NCBI GenBank assembly: GCA_016706685.1
Contig: JADJJE010000025.1
Coordinates: forward strand, 74,020-138,019
Direction: 5' to 3'
Source of the DNA: Sandaracinaceae bacterium
GTDB lineage: Bacteria; Myxococcota_A; Polyangia; Polyangiales; Houyiibacteriaceae
Length of the DNA stretch: 64,000 nt
Numbering within the stretch: position 1 is the first letter of the stretch; every line of letters begins with the position of its first letter. The translations under genes were made by a program, and so were the position numbers. Shown piece by piece: positions 8,629 to 20,200 of the stretch. The notes under the pieces are model-generated. The model was not told the DNA's origin. It searched no databases and was given only the letters and a program-made list of their open reading frames with translations.

Positions 8629-8880
8629 GTGATCCACTACGCCCCAGAGGCCGCTCCTCTCGTCGCTCTGCTGGCCGTGGTCAACGCCGCCGAGGCCGCC
8701 CTCGTGGTCGTCCACGCACTCGAACGCGTCGAGGACTGCCCCTCCACCGAGGTGCGCCTCGCGCGCCATCTGCGAGCCGCCCTCGCGCGCTCCTCGAGGG
8801 CCACCCACGCCTACCTCGACTACGTCGTCGAACTCGCCATCCCGCCCCCGCGCGAGGACCCCGACCCCGACATCTTCTGA
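8629..8880 (+). CDS. Small transposon-encoded protein of unknown function
   Basis: An 83-residue Ala/Val/Leu-rich helical frame starts at GTG 8629. An in-frame extension to 8491 would run through IS21 and is not credible. It contains a predicted helical core (a VVNAAEAALVVVHALERV-like stretch) and an acidic tail ending DPDPDIF. It sits between the ExeA remnant and a strong hairpin, so it is the last gene of the outer transposon. The family is unrecognised, and the start could instead be the GTG at 8609 if a frameshift is allowed. Confidence 0.4.
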   Translation: MIHYAPEAAPLVALLAVVNAAEAALVVVHALERVEDCPSTEVRLARHLRAALARSSRATHAYLDYVVELAIPPPREDPDPDIF

Positions 8881-8883
8881 CTC

Positions 8884-8915
8884 GAGACGCCCGCCAGCTC
8901 CCTGGCGGGCGTCTC
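8884..8915 (+). terminator. Perfect 14-bp stem hairpin after the transposon genes
   Basis: GAGACGCCCGCCAG (8884-8897) pairs perfectly with CTGGCGGGCGTCTC (8902-8915) across the loop CTCC. It begins 4 bp after the last transposon stop codon. There is no U-run, so it may act with other factors or as a bidirectional barrier. Confidence 0.6.
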
Positions 8916-8947
8916 GTCTCCGGCGCTGGAGCGCGGGCGCGACGCCT

Positions 8948-8963
8948 CCATCACGATTCGTGA
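8948..8963. repeat. Subterminal repeat of the transposon, right copy
   Basis: CCATCACGATTCGTGA is the inverted counterpart of the left subterminal repeat at 2773-2788 and lies 33 bp inside the right end. It is itself partly palindromic within CCTCCATCACGATTCGTGATCGGAGG. Confidence 0.5.
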
Positions 8964-8996
8964 TCGGAGGCCCATCATTTCACGTGACGCCACTCA

Positions 8997-9177
8997 GGCC
9001 CACGTAGTGGAGCGCCCGGGCACCCTTCTTGATCTCCCACACGTAGAGCCAGAACCCGCGTTCGAGCAACCGCCCATCGAAGGACAGTGAGTGCGTGCGT
9101 GGGATCATCTCATGACTCCCCAGGAGCACGCCGTGCCGTTTGTGCAGAAAGAACTCATCCAGTACCTCTCCAAGCAC
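8997..9177 (-). pseudogene. N-terminal fragment of the split GIY-YIG-like nuclease gene
   Basis: This is the 5' part of the gene whose 3' part is at 2349-2725. The GTG at 9177-9175 shares a base with the TAG stop of the upstream membrane-protein gene. An internal ATG at 9108 is an alternative start. The fragment encodes GFWLYVWEI (the GIY half) and stops at HYVG where the transposon begins. The split frame therefore runs a few codons into the element before a stop. Positions 8997-9000 are the right copy of the GGCC duplication. In the uninterrupted gene both halves of the GIY-YIG motif would be about 20 residues apart, as in the family. Confidence 0.75.
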
Positions 9178-10592
9178 TACTTGCCCCTCCCGCCGAGATC
9201 GCCCTCGAGCGCGTCCAGTTCAGCCTCCATGGCTGCAGCGTCTGTGCGCATCGCATCGATATCAATCGCTCCGACGCGAAGCGTCGGAATGACATCCAGT
9301 CGGAAGTCCTTGGCCGCGTCGATGGCGAGTCGTGCATTGCCGAGCTCGTCCAACACTGCCAACGACAGGCGCTGCGCCTCTTGCAGCGTCTGCCAACCAA
9401 AGAGCGTCTCGCCCGCGTACTCCAGAAGTGCTCCAACGACAGGTGCCATCTTGTCGATGGTCCATTCGAGTGCAGCGATGCCACCGCGAGCGACCAAGCC
9501 TCCGACGACGGAACCAATCAGGCTGCCCAGCACGGGGATGGGGATCAACACCTGTCCAAGCGCGGCTCCGGCGACGCCACCCGCCGCGACCGCCGAGTTG
9601 GTGGCGCAGCGCTGTGCGAACTCGGCGCCGGAAATCTCCCCAGAGTAGAGAGCGTGGCCGTCACGGATCGATTGCACGATCACTACCGCGATGGCGCCCA
9701 CGGCGCCTGGCGAGATGTCCGCCAGCATCGGCCCCAGTGCCCCAGCGCGTGCCGCCTCCACGAGGCCCGTGGCCATGGCGCCCTGGAGCCCAGCCCATCC
9801 GCCAGCCTTGAGCGCCTTGACCCCGCCGTCCTTCAGCAGCTGGTTCGCGAGATCGGGCTCCCCGGCCTTCCAAGCTTTGAAGGCCTTCGCGGCTGCGGGG
9901 GCGAACGCAATGGCAACCCCGATGCCCCCCGCCACAGCACCACCGAACGCCATTCGCTTGGCGAGCTCCTCACCCGACAACGTTCCCAGCTGTCCCATCA
10001 CGTCTTCGCCGCGGAGGGCCTTCCGCGTGAGGTCCTCGGACTCTTGTCGGCTGAGTGGCCGCGACTCAGCCCCACCAATCCTCATGCGGTCGCTGACATG
10101 GTCTGCAGAGTGCATCGAGGCTTCGCGAACGTGCACTCGGGCGTCCGTTGCAGCCTTCTTCGCGCTACGTGCAATCACCTCGGCGACTTGGTCCGCAGGC
10201 ACAACCTTGCTCTGCATCGACGTGTAGTCGGGGTTCCAGAGCTGCTTGGCCGTGTCCGCTGCCGACCGGTAGTACTTCACCTGAGCTTCGAGCACGGGAC
10301 CGTCCCCCAATCGTGCTGCGATGTCAGCGGAGGCGCGACTGGTGCTCTGCGGGATGCGGACGAACAGGTCCGTGACCTCCTTCTTGTACGCATCGATCTC
10401 CAGGCTGTGGGCGTGCCACTGCTCGGCGAAGAAGCCCTGGAGCTGCGCTGTGCCCTGATTGGCGCGGGCCGCGACTAGACGATCCACGGACGCTCGCGCC
10501 TGCTGCACCGCAGCGTCCAGCCCCTCTCGCCACGCAGCCGCGTGCATGGCTGCTCCCACCCCGCCAACAACCTCTCCCGTGCCATCAGACAT
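9177..10592 (-). CDS. Glycine-rich membrane-associated protein of the island operon, unknown function
   Basis: The product is 471 residues. The N-terminal third is soluble and helical, with AEQWHAHSLEIDAYKK (about residues 54-69), QVKYYRSAADTAKQ and VVPADQVAEV. I have an impression of similar sequences in mobile-element proteins but cannot name the family. The middle contains several Gly/Ala-rich hydrophobic segments (about residues 212-235, 290-315, 335-375) that could insert into or span a membrane. The C-terminal tail is acidic. It overlaps the upstream J-domain gene by 8 nt and the downstream GIY-YIG gene by 1 nt. Pairing with a J-domain protein of similar membrane character suggests the two form a complex, which is an inference. 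Confidence 0.75.
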   Translation of the reverse strand: MSDGTGEVVGGVGAAMHAAAWREGLDAAVQQARASVDRLVAARANQGTAQLQGFFAEQWHAHSLEIDAYKKEVTDLFVRIPQSTSRASADIAARLGDGPVLEAQVKYYRSAADTAKQLWNPDYTSMQSKVVPADQVAEVIARSAKKAATDARVHVREASMHSADHVSDRMRIGGAESRPLSRQESEDLTRKALRGEDVMGQLGTLSGEELAKRMAFGGAVAGGIGVAIAFAPAAAKAFKAWKAGEPDLANQLLKDGGVKALKAGGWAGLQGAMATGLVEAARAGALGPMLADISPGAVGAIAVVIVQSIRDGHALYSGEISGAEFAQRCATNSAVAAGGVAGAALGQVLIPIPVLGSLIGSVVGGLVARGGIAALEWTIDKMAPVVGALLEYAGETLFGWQTLQEAQRLSLAVLDELGNARLAIDAAKDFRLDVIPTLRVGAIDIDAMRTDAAAMEAELDALEGDLGGRGK

Positions 10593-12539
10593 TGGCGCCT
10601 ACCTCATCCATCGCGGCGAACGCGTCGTACGCGACGTGCAGTGAGTACGCGATCTCGTGGTTTGCTGCGGCAACGCGGAGCGCCTGCTGTACGGCCTTCG
10701 GAGCCTTGTCGAACTTGTCCGTGGACATCCGCCAGGAGCGTCCGGCGCCGCTTGCGAACGGCGTCGGCGGGCGAGCCGAGGGGTAGCCCGAACTCCTCCA
10801 TGATTCGCTCGAGTTCACCTCGAGAAGCAAGGTTCGCCGCCTGCGGTCCGAGCTCAGCTCGAACCTCGTGCTCGGGGTGGCCCAAGAGCACCGCCAAGCG
10901 TGCGCCATTCAGGACGCTGTCGCCGGCGCGGTTGGCACCTCCGAGCGCTGACCGGGGTGCGGCGCCCGCGCCCAGCTGTGGTGACGTCAACATACGCTGA
11001 ACGTCGGCGACCACGCATCGAAAGAGCGCAGCCGCAGCAGCCGCCCGAAGCACCGAGTTCTCCGCAATCAGCTCTCCCCGCTCACGCTCGAGCGCGTCGA
11101 CTCTTCTGCGTAGCTGAAGGGTCAGTTGACGATAGCGATTGGTGATGTCGCTGAGCCTGTCGTGCTCCTCGCGGAGGTCTTCCACCTTGTTCAGCGCGGT
11201 CACGAGCTCTGCGAGTTCGGCTTGCTGGGCCAACGCCAGCGTCGTCACTTCGGCGGCGACTTCGCGCAGGAAGGCGTTGCCGCGGCGGAGGCGCGCACCG
11301 GCCTGTTTGTCCAGCAGTCCAAGTAGGCTCCGAAGCGACGCGTGGTCGCCCACCTCGTTGTAGCTGCGATTGGCGTTCTCCAGCAGCCAGATGCACTCGG
11401 AAAGGATGCGCTCTCGTTCGGCGGCCCGGTCCAGCAGCACCCGCATGTCTTCGTCTTTTACGCCATCCGCGGTGACGACCTCGGCATCCCAAGCTAGTGG
11501 CTTCAGTCGAACGAGCTGCTTCCCGGTTGCGTCGGCATAGAGGTGCTGCATCCACGTGAGCGCTTGCTGGATGACCTCCGTGACCTTCGCGGCGGCGGAG
11601 GCAGACTCGGAGCGCCCTTCTGCGATCTTGCTGTAGCGCGCCAGCTCCGACGCGGTGGTGTCGAGGAACTCCTTGGCCCAGCTCGTGGTCCATCAAGCCA
11701 AGGCGCGTCAGGCAGGCGAATGCTGCCTGGTGCTTGATGAACGCCAGGCGTGCCGCTGCGTCGCCGCCCTCGCCGAGGAACATCGTCGATGCACCTGCGC
11801 CGGCGGCCCCGAAGGCGGTGGCAATGACGATGCTCCCTCCCACCATGCCGAAGCCACCCGCAGCCAGAGCCCCACCGCCAAGAAGGGCAAGGCCCGCGCT
11901 GACGGCGGCGGCTCCCGAGAGTCCTAGGAGGTAAGTCCCCACCAGTCCGCCAATTAGCGGCCCCGCGAATAGGCCGACGGCGATTGCCAACGCGCCCCCA
12001 CCAAACACCTTGAAGAGCGGGCCCCAGAACGACTTGTGCGCGCCCTCGGCGTCCGACACGGCCTTCGCTACGGTCTCCATCACCGCATCAATCGACAGCG
12101 GTTGGGGGAGTCGAAAGTCCATCCATGCTGCTGCTCGCTGCGTCGCGAGGTCGCGCGCCTTGGGATTCACCGTCAGCTTGGCCTCTACGGCCTTCGGAAA
12201 CTCGGCATACGGGCTCGCTGTGCGCAACTCCATCAGCAGCAGCACGCACTGCAGTGGCGTCATCTTCTGAATCACGGGCAACACCGTCAAGGACATCGCG
12301 TGGATCTCATCGTGGAGACGACTGGTGATGGGCTGCGACCCGAGCGGTTGCGTGGAGTTCCTGCCATTTCTCCCGGCACGCGAAAGACGCTGTTGCAGCA
12401 CCCAGAAGCTGACGTCGTTCTTGTCCTTGTTCTGGCTCTTCTGCTCAATGACGTCGTAGGCCACCAAGATTGTGATGGCGTCGTCGAGAGCCTTGAGCTG
12501 GCTCTCATCGAAGGAAAACTTCTTCAGTCTGTTGTCCAT
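10585..12539 (-). CDS. Membrane-associated protein with coiled coil and C-terminal J domain (two frameshifts)
   Basis: The frame starts MDNRLKKFSFDESQLKALDD at 12539 and is broken twice: one extra G near 11678, and near 10721 a shift best explained by two missing C. Correction gives about 651 residues. Order: a helical N-terminal domain, a Gly/Ala-rich hydrophobic region (about 185-260) able to span the membrane, then a long coiled-coil-like helical region (about 330-530). It ends in a J-domain-like C-terminus: IMEEFGLPLGSPADAVRKRR, then LLADVH, then DKFDKAP. Two restored bases would give the classic HPD motif. J domains stimulate Hsp70 ATPase, and no dnaK is nearby. It overlaps the downstream gene by 8 nt. 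Confidence 0.7.
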
Positions 12540-12563
12540 GCGTCCCTCCGTTAGTGGATCGTG

Positions 12564-15500
12564 TCATTGCTCGGTCGTTGTGCGTGGCCCCGTGCGCCCC
12601 CTGAATTCCTCGTACGCCTGCGCCATGTCCGCCTCGCGGTCACACGCATCGAACGGCGCGACGAACGCGCCCTGCTGGTCCACCGCCCACTCGGGCAGCG
12701 TCTCGCCCCCTTGGGCGTGCTGAATCTCACCCCACTGCGCGCGGGTGACGCCCACGCCGCTGAGGCCGCGGTTGACGGTGAACACAATCTTGCCGCGCTG
12801 GTCGTAGAAGGTCTCCCGCTCGTACTGCTGCAGCACGGGGAACTGCACGCGGTAGATGAGCAGCAGCTCGTCGAGGGTCATGTCCAGCGAGAGCGCGGCC
12901 AGCGCGTCGAGCTCGACGAGGGCCTGTCGGCGCTCGAAGGGGGTGCGCAGCGGGGTGTCCCAGCTCCACTCGGGGGTGAGGTGAGCGTAGGTGCCTGCTC
13001 GGGGGTCGGGCTTGGTGGGCGCGTCGGGTGCCCATGCGGATGAGCAAGTCTCCTCCCACAGCTTCGCGTATGGGCGAGTGAGGCATGCGAGCCGAGCCGA
13101 CCGAGCCAGAACAAGCGGAACGAGCAGTGGGCCAGGCAGGGGGACCTGGCCGATCTCCTCTGCATGGAGGTTGGTCTTTCCAGTCGTCTTGAACAGAAAG
13201 TCGACCGTGAGGGACGCTGTCATGCCCATCACTTCTAGAACGCGATGCGCTTCAGCGAACGTGAAGCCAAGGCAGCCGTGAATGTGGGCGACGCCGGGTG
13301 GAACGGCGGCAGCGATCATCGTTCGCTCCCCAGTTGGGGCGACCATGTGACGACACACCCATCGGTACTCGTCCGTCACGGGTCGGCCCCGCCACTCTGG
13401 CGTGCGCTTGCGGTACTCCCCCGGTGAGCACGCCGGCACGTAGTTGGTGCGGGGCAGGTAGTCCTCGGGGATCACCGTCAGGTCGATGGGGCTGTAGTCC
13501 TTGTTGTGGCTGCAGCCCTCGTTCGGGGTCTTGTTGAAGGGGTTGCCCACGTAGAAGTGCGGGCCGGACACCACCCACTCGTTCACGTCCTTTGGGAACC
13601 GCGTCTCGCGCGCGATCGTGCCGTCCTGCTGTTGGTTCGTCTCGTGGAAGTGCTCGGTGGCGAAGTAGTTGTCGCCCAGGTCGGCCAGCTTGCGCGGGGC
13701 CTTCACGAACCGCTGCAGCACATCCAGGATCTCACGGCTGTGCACCACGGGCAGGCGCGCTTCCAGCGCCGAGGTGCCCGGCCTGTCGTAGAGCTGAGCA
13801 AACAGTGCGAGCGCGGTCACGTCCACGTGAACTAAGCGAGACGCGTGTCCCTGGAGCAACCAGCTCTCATCGACGCCCTTTATCCCAGGCACCGGGCCTA
13901 GGCCGTCGTGTTGGAACGACTCATCGAGCGTCCGCGGATGCAGGCAATTGGCAAGTGCTGTGAACGAGGGACTAGGCCGTTCTGCGGAGCGACCCACCGT
14001 GAACGCGTACGGACGCTGGTTGTTGATTTCTGCGAACAGTCGGAGCTCGTTCTGAAACCGAACGAGGACGGAAAGCCGCAGCCACGCTGCGCTCCTGAAC
14101 GGGCCACCCCGGGGGTCGTCCCACACGCCGGGTTGGTGCAAGAACCCCCAGGTTCCACGGGGCGCGCCCAGTCTCCACGTGCGCTCCATGAAGCACTTGT
14201 ACAAGTTCGTCTGCACGCCCTGCAGCGCCGGGTAGTTCTGCACCGCGTTCAGATACGCCGGCGTCCCCGTCATCGCCTCGAACTCGCTCAGGTACGCCGC
14301 CCGCGCAGCCGGCACCTCCAGCACCTTGGCGCGCCGCTCGGTGGCCTGCTTCGCGCTCAGCCCCTTTACGGCCAGCAGCGGCTCGAAGTCGGACAGCACG
14401 CCGCCCTCTTGCCACTCCACCTTGAGCCACGGCGGGTTGCCCACGATGACGTCCATGCCGCCGCCGCTCTTGAACACCTCGGGGAACTCCAGCTCCCAGT
14501 GGAAGAAGTGCAGCCTCCCGGCCAGCCGCGCCACCACCGCCCGGCGGGCCGGGTCCATCTCGGCGGCGCCGCCCGTGTCCGCGCGCTCCTTGGCGGTGTC
14601 GGTGATGGCCTCCATGTCGCGCAGCCACTGCTCGCGGCTGGGCAGGCGGGCCACCTCGCTGATGGGCCAGAAGAACAGCGCGCACCAGTAGTCCATGAGC
14701 GCGCGCAGGCGCTGGCCGGGGGCGATCGGGTCGCTCAGCTGGCGGGCATACTCCTCGCACGACTGCGCGTCCTTGGGCGTGGGCGGCAGGCCATCCACGC
14801 TGCTTCCCGCCGCACCAGACGCTGGCTGCCCCCACAGGCGCAGCACCTGGCGCGTCTGGGCCAGCACGCCCTCGCGCTGGGCTTGGTGCCGCTCGAACAG
14901 CGTGTCCACCCGGCTGCTGATGAGCAGCAGGCGCCGCACGTCCATGGCGTCCAAGGGCTGGGTGAAGGCCTTCTTCCACTCCTTGATGGCCTTCATGGCG
15001 GCGGGCTCGAGGGCGCTCACCACCTTGTCGCCGTCGAAGGCCACCATGCCCGCGTCGGGCACCAAGAAGTGGTAGACGCTGTCGCTGGGGCGCGGGGTGC
15101 CGAGAGGCACGCGCGTGGGCTCTTTGCCCAGCCAGTTGGGGCTGTCTTTGGTGTTCTTCTGCGTGAGGTGGTGGCTGTGGAACACCTCGCGGCGCGCGCC
15201 GACAAGGCTGTTGCCCACGCGCAGGCGCAGGTCCAAGAACGGCGCCAGCGCCCCTTGGTGCAGCACGTTCAGCCACACGGACACCTTGCCCAGCTCGGCG
15301 GCCAGTGGGTTCAGGTCCACGCCGTAGCTCTGGTTCACGGCAAAGTGATACTTCACCTTCTGGTGCTCTTCCGGGTAGTCCTCGGCGGGCAGCGTGACGC
15401 CCAGCTCGGCTTGCTTCTTCAGCAGGTAGCGATGGGCCAGCTGGTCGATGGCCTCGTTCAAGAACGCGCCGGACCCCATGGCCGGCTCGCACAGTGTGAG

Positions 15501-17275
15501 GTTCAAGATGCTGTCGGCCGGCAGCTTGGGCAGGCGCTGGCCGCGGGGCGCGTGTCGGCGGGGCCAAAGCTCTCGCCCAGGCGCTCCAGCAGCGTGTACT
15601 TCACCAGGCACTCGGTGAGCACCTGCGGGGTGTAGTAGCTGGCGCTCTTCTCGCGGTCGCGGCCCGCCAGGCGGAACAGGTAGGTGCCCTTCTGGTGGGC
15701 CACGCGCCGGCCGTACTCGTCTTTCAGGAACTCGTTGTCGCTGTAGTCGCCCGCGGCCGCCTCGGGCACGAAGTAGGTCTGCGCGTTGGCCTTGAGCCGG
15801 CCGTCTTTCTCGAGGTCGGTCTTGGCGGCCACCTCGAAGAGGTTGTCGTAGGCGAAGAAGCCGCGATAGCTGAGCAGGCCTTCATACACGGCGCCCAGCT
15901 GGTTGATGCCCAGCTGCGCATAGCTGATGCGCCCGCGCTGCCCGCCCTTGCCGCTGGGCTGTGAGAGCGAGAGCTGCGCCAGCACCTCTTGCAGCACGCT
16001 GTTGCGCAGCTTCACGCGGCGCAAGATGGGGGTCTTCTCGTCGTCGAACAGGGCGCTGCGCAGCGGGGCCACCGTCATCTGGTCCACGATGTGGTCTTCG
16101 TCGCGATCGCCCTCTTGCAGCTTGTGCTGATACCCGCGCGGGTAGCCGTGCTGAACGATGCGAAACAGGCGCCGCAGGCTGTTGTCCAGGTAGGTGCCCT
16201 CGCGGGCGCCCACGGTGGTGAGCGGCGTGAGCTCGAGGTCGCGCAGGCTCTCGAGGCTGTATCCGCGGCGGTAGTCGTCGGAGCCCATGGGCACCACGCC
16301 GGTCTCTTGGCTGCGGGCCTCCACGTAGAACAGGAACAGCAGGCGGTACAGGTAGACGATGCACTCGCGGGTGAGCGCCTCGGCCACGTCGTCGCGGCCA
16401 AACACCTCTTGCTTGGCCACCTCGCGCAGGTAGCGCACGGACTCGTTGGCGATCAGCTCGATGGCGCGCTGCGCCCCGAACTTGAGGTCCGTGGAGACGG
16501 CGTAGGCGTGCTTGTGGCTCTGCTCGTCCAGGCGCTCCAAGAGCGACTGGCCGCCGCGCGGCAAGAGCACCTGGCTGTGCAGCAGCGCGGCCGTGGCCTG
16601 CATGGCCTTGCCGTCGCGCCGGCCAAAGAGGGTGCCCAGCTCGAAGTGCAGGTACTTGCCCTGGTGCCACTTGTGCCGGTCGATCAAGAAGGCGTCGCTG
16701 CCGGCCAGCAGCAGCACCCAGCGGGGCGGGTGCTCGCCGCGGAAGATCACGTTGTCCAGCAGGTCGCGGTAGCTGCCGGGCGCTAGGCGGGGCGCTTGGT
16801 CTTCGGGCAGGTCACGCAGGGCGGTGGGCAACTGGCTGTGGGCGGGGCCTTCGGAGAGGGGGTCCGCGGCGTCTTCGCTCTCGGCGAAGGGCGCCTCGAG
16901 CACCCACAAGAAGGGGCGGCCGCTCTCCTGGTGCTGGAGCGCCAGGGGCAGCACGCTGCCGTCGTCTAGCTGGGCGGCGGCGGGCTCGCGCGTGTAGCCC
17001 AGCACCTCCAAGAGGTGAGCGTGCAGGTCCCGCGCGGCGCCGAGGCGCGTGGTGGCGCTGGCGCCGTCCCCGTTGCCGGTGGCCAGGCCGAGGGCGTCGA
17101 AGTAGCGGCCCGCCAGCGCGGCCAGGCGCTTGGGCGGGGCTTTGTCGCCTCCGTCTTTCTCGGTTTGGGCCCAGCCGGCCAGCAGCTCGCTCACGTCGCC
17201 GGCAAAGAGCGAGTCGAGGTAGTGCTGCGAGTAGAACTCGCCCACGTTGCGGATGCCCGCCAGGTCGATGGCCAC
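12564..17275 (-). CDS. N6-adenine DNA methyltransferase (Eco57I/DrmMI-like, one frameshift)
   Basis: A GTG start at 17275 overlaps the TAG of the helicase gene by one base and opens with AIDLAGIRNVGEFYSQHYLD. The frame breaks near 15546 at a GGGG run, where one restored base gives 1570 residues. Motif I reads EPAMGSGAFLNEA (about residue 600), with YGVDLNPLAAELGK as the adjacent acidic motif and VGNPPWLKVEW as motif IV (about residue 950), so it is a gamma-type adenine methylase. Large flanking regions resemble the all-in-one methylases of DISARM class 1 and type IIG enzymes. No nuclease motif is obvious to me. It probably marks self DNA for the adjacent helicase. Confidence 0.82.
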
Positions 17276-20200
17276 TAGCGCGCCCCCTTCAGGACCAGCG
17301 CCAGGCGCAGGTAGGGCTCGGCCCCGGTGGTGAAGCGCTCTTCCACCCAGCGCTTGCGGTCGGTGAGCTCGCGTTCCACGTCTTCCACGCGCGCGGCGAT
17401 GGCCAGGCGCTGTGGGCTGTCGGGCTTCTGGCCGCGCTCGCTGAGCGCTTGGTCTTGCTGCGCGAGGGTGCTGGTGACGCGCGCGGCCCAGGCGGCCACG
17501 CGCTGCTGCTCGGCCTTGATGGTGGGCAGCAGGGCCTTGCCGCGCTCCTTGCGCACGGCCTGCATGTGGCGCGTGGCGGCGGCCACGGCGGCGCCGCGCA
17601 GCAGGAGCAGGCGGCTGGTGTCCAGCGCCTTGCCGGCGTTGCTCAGCTGCAGGTGCAGCTTGGCGGCCTGCGCCAGGGGCTCGAAGGGCTCCACCGTGGG
17701 CGGGTGCTTCTGCAGGGCCTCGGGGGTGTGCTGCGACGTGTCGGCAAAACGCACGGCCAGCCAGTCCAGCACCATGGGCTGGCTCTCTTGGTTGCTGAGG
17801 ATGGCCTGGAACACGAAGGCGGCCTCGCCCGCTTGGAGGCCGTCGTGCACGCGCAGCACGGGCGCCTCGTGGCGGCCGAAGTGGGCCAGCACGCGGTCGT
17901 TCAGCCACTCCATGACGGGGTGCTGCTGCCAGAGCAGCTGCCACTCGGGCCAGCGCGAGGGGTCTTTGCGCGAGTCGGTGAGGGCCTGCTGCACCAGGGC
18001 GCGGTCTGCTGGTGAGCTTGAAGCGAAACTCGCCGTCGCGGCGCAGCTCGGGGGGCATGAGCTCGAGGCGGCGCTGGAGGTCGGCGGGAGCCGTGAGCGT
18101 CAGCCCTTCTGCCTCGGTGTGCCAGGTGGTGGCGGGCACCTCGGCGCCGGCCGTGGCGGCGGACTTCAGCTCTTCGAGCGCGTCCCGCACGAAGCCGAGC
18201 GAGCTGTCATAGACCGAGAACGGGGTAGCGGTCTTCACGTGCTCGGCGGGGGCGCCCTTCAGCTTGCGCTCGCCGTCGCTCAGGGTCTTCAGGAACGCGG
18301 CCAGGTCATCGTCGCTGTCGTCATCGGTGTCTGCGCCCTCGCCGCTGGCCAGCTTGTCTGGGTCGCGGATGAAGCTGTCCGGGTCTTCGTGCTGGCTGAT
18401 GGCGGCGGCCACGCGGTCGGCCTCGGCCACCGGGTCGTGCAGGTTCATGAGCCACTGCACGTCGCCCAGGTTCTTGTGGGCGCGGTGCTCCTTCTCGGTG
18501 AGCACCTCCAAGATGCGCAGGTCGCCCTTGAGGGCTTCGCTGCTGGGCCGCGTGAACAGGTAGTGGATGTCCGGCGTGTGGTGCTGGCCAAAGCGGTCGA
18601 TGCGGCCGTTGCGCTGCTCGAGCGTGATGAGCGACCACGGGATGTCGTAGTGGACCATCCGGTGGCAGTGGTAGTGCAGGTTGATGCCCTCGGACGCCGC
18701 GTCGGAGCACAAGAGCACGCGCAACGGCGAGCGCTGGGTGCCAAAGTCCTTCACCAGCGCTTGCTGTTGCTGGTCGTCGAGCGAGCCGTGGAAGGTGCCG
18801 ATGGCGTCCTTGGGCAGGCCGGTGGCCTTGCGCAGCTCGCGCTCCAGCATCTCGAGCGTCTGGATGCGCTCGGAGAAGATGACCACGCGCTCGTCGCGCG
18901 CGGCGTCGCCCACGCCAAAGTCTTTGAGCAGCGCCACCAGCTTCTGGAACTTCCCGGACTTGGGGCTGGGGCTCTGCTTGGTGAGCGCGGCCAGCTCGTG
19001 GAGCAGGGCGCGGTCGTGGGCCAGGTATTCGGGCTGCATGGCGTGGGGGCTGCTGGCCTCGCCTTCATCATCTTGGCGCTGCGCGCGAAGGTCCACGCGC
19101 TTGGTGCGCTCGGCGATGGAGCTGCCAAGCGCCTCGGGGGAAGACAAGTAGCCCTTCAGCAGGGTGGTGCGGAACAGCACGCCGTGGCCTGCACCGCGCG
19201 CGCGCAGCGTCTTGAACTGGGCCGTGCGCAGGCCCTCCAGCACGGCGTCTTCGGCCGGCGTGGCGGGGATGTGGTGGGCGTGCACCTTGCGCTCCGAGAA
19301 CGCGTCGCCTGCCTCGGCCGCGATGTCTTTCTTGAAGCGCCGCACGTAGAGCCCGCGGATCTCGTCGGCGGTGTAGTCGCTCTCGTTGGCCACCGCCGTG
19401 GGCTCGAGCAGGTTGATGAGGCTGGCGAAGCTCTCGGGCTTGCCGTCGTGCGGGGGGGCGCTGGTGAGGATGAGGCTGTCGCACGTGCGCGCCAGCAGCT
19501 TGGCCAGGCGGGCGCGCTGGCTCATGCCGGCCTTGAGCGCGGCCTTGCTGGGCGTCTTGCCCGCCGTGGCGGAGGCGCCGCGCACGGCCACGTGCTGGCA
19601 CTCGTCGATGACGGTGACGTCCCAGTGGCACGCTTCCAGGAAGCGGCGGTACTTGGCGTCCTTCTTCAGCGTGTCCACCGAGATGATGACGCGGTCGAAC
19701 TTCTGGAAGGGGTTCATGTTGGCGGGGATGTTCCGGCGCACGCGCTCGATGCCCACCGAGTCGAGGCGCACCAGCGGGATGGTGAAGCGCGCCCACAGCT
19801 CCTCTTGGAACTGCTCCAGCACCGACTTGAGGGCCACCACCAAGATGCGCCGGCCGCGCCCGCGCGCGATGAGCTCGCTCAGGAGGATGCCCGTCTCGAT
19901 GGTCTTGCCGAGCCCCACCGCGTCGGCGATGAGGATGCGCGCGCGTGGCTGCTGGAGCGCACGGGCGGCGGGCACCAGCTGGTATTCCTTCACGTCCATG
20001 GCGCCCAGGTGGCCCATGACCAGGTGGGGCTCCGTGGGCGGCGACTGGCGCAGCAGGCTCTCGAGGTACAGGCGGCTGCGGCGGTACTGCGGCGACGGGT
20101 CTTGGACCAGCAGCGTCTCTTCGGGCTTGAGCTCCACCAGCTCGTCCAGGTCCGACAGGAACACCGCGTCATGGCCGCGCACCAGCTCGCTGATGCCGGT

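Larger units (their letters stand above)
2730..8996. mobile_element. DDE-transposase/ExeA-type transposon carrying a nested IS21 element
   Basis: The element is bounded by GGCC duplications and both ends read TGA, seven bases, then CACGT inward (2730-2744, and 8996-8982 on the other strand). Subterminal copies of TCACGAAT..GATGG lie at 2773-2788 and inverted at 8948-8963. It carries a zinc-ribbon-like accessory gene, a DDE transposase, an ExeA/TniB-type ATPase gene and a small ORF, followed by a strong hairpin. Without the nested IS21 the unit would be about 3.6 kb. It interrupts a GIY-YIG gene of the surrounding operon. Gene content follows the Mu/Tn7/IS481-like DDE-plus-AAA logic. I do not assign a named family. 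Confidence 0.75.

Noticed and set aside
13908..15635. A 575-codon plus-strand frame opposite the methylase
   Set aside because: It is a mirror frame of the methylase with His/Arg/Leu-biased composition and no recognisable domain.
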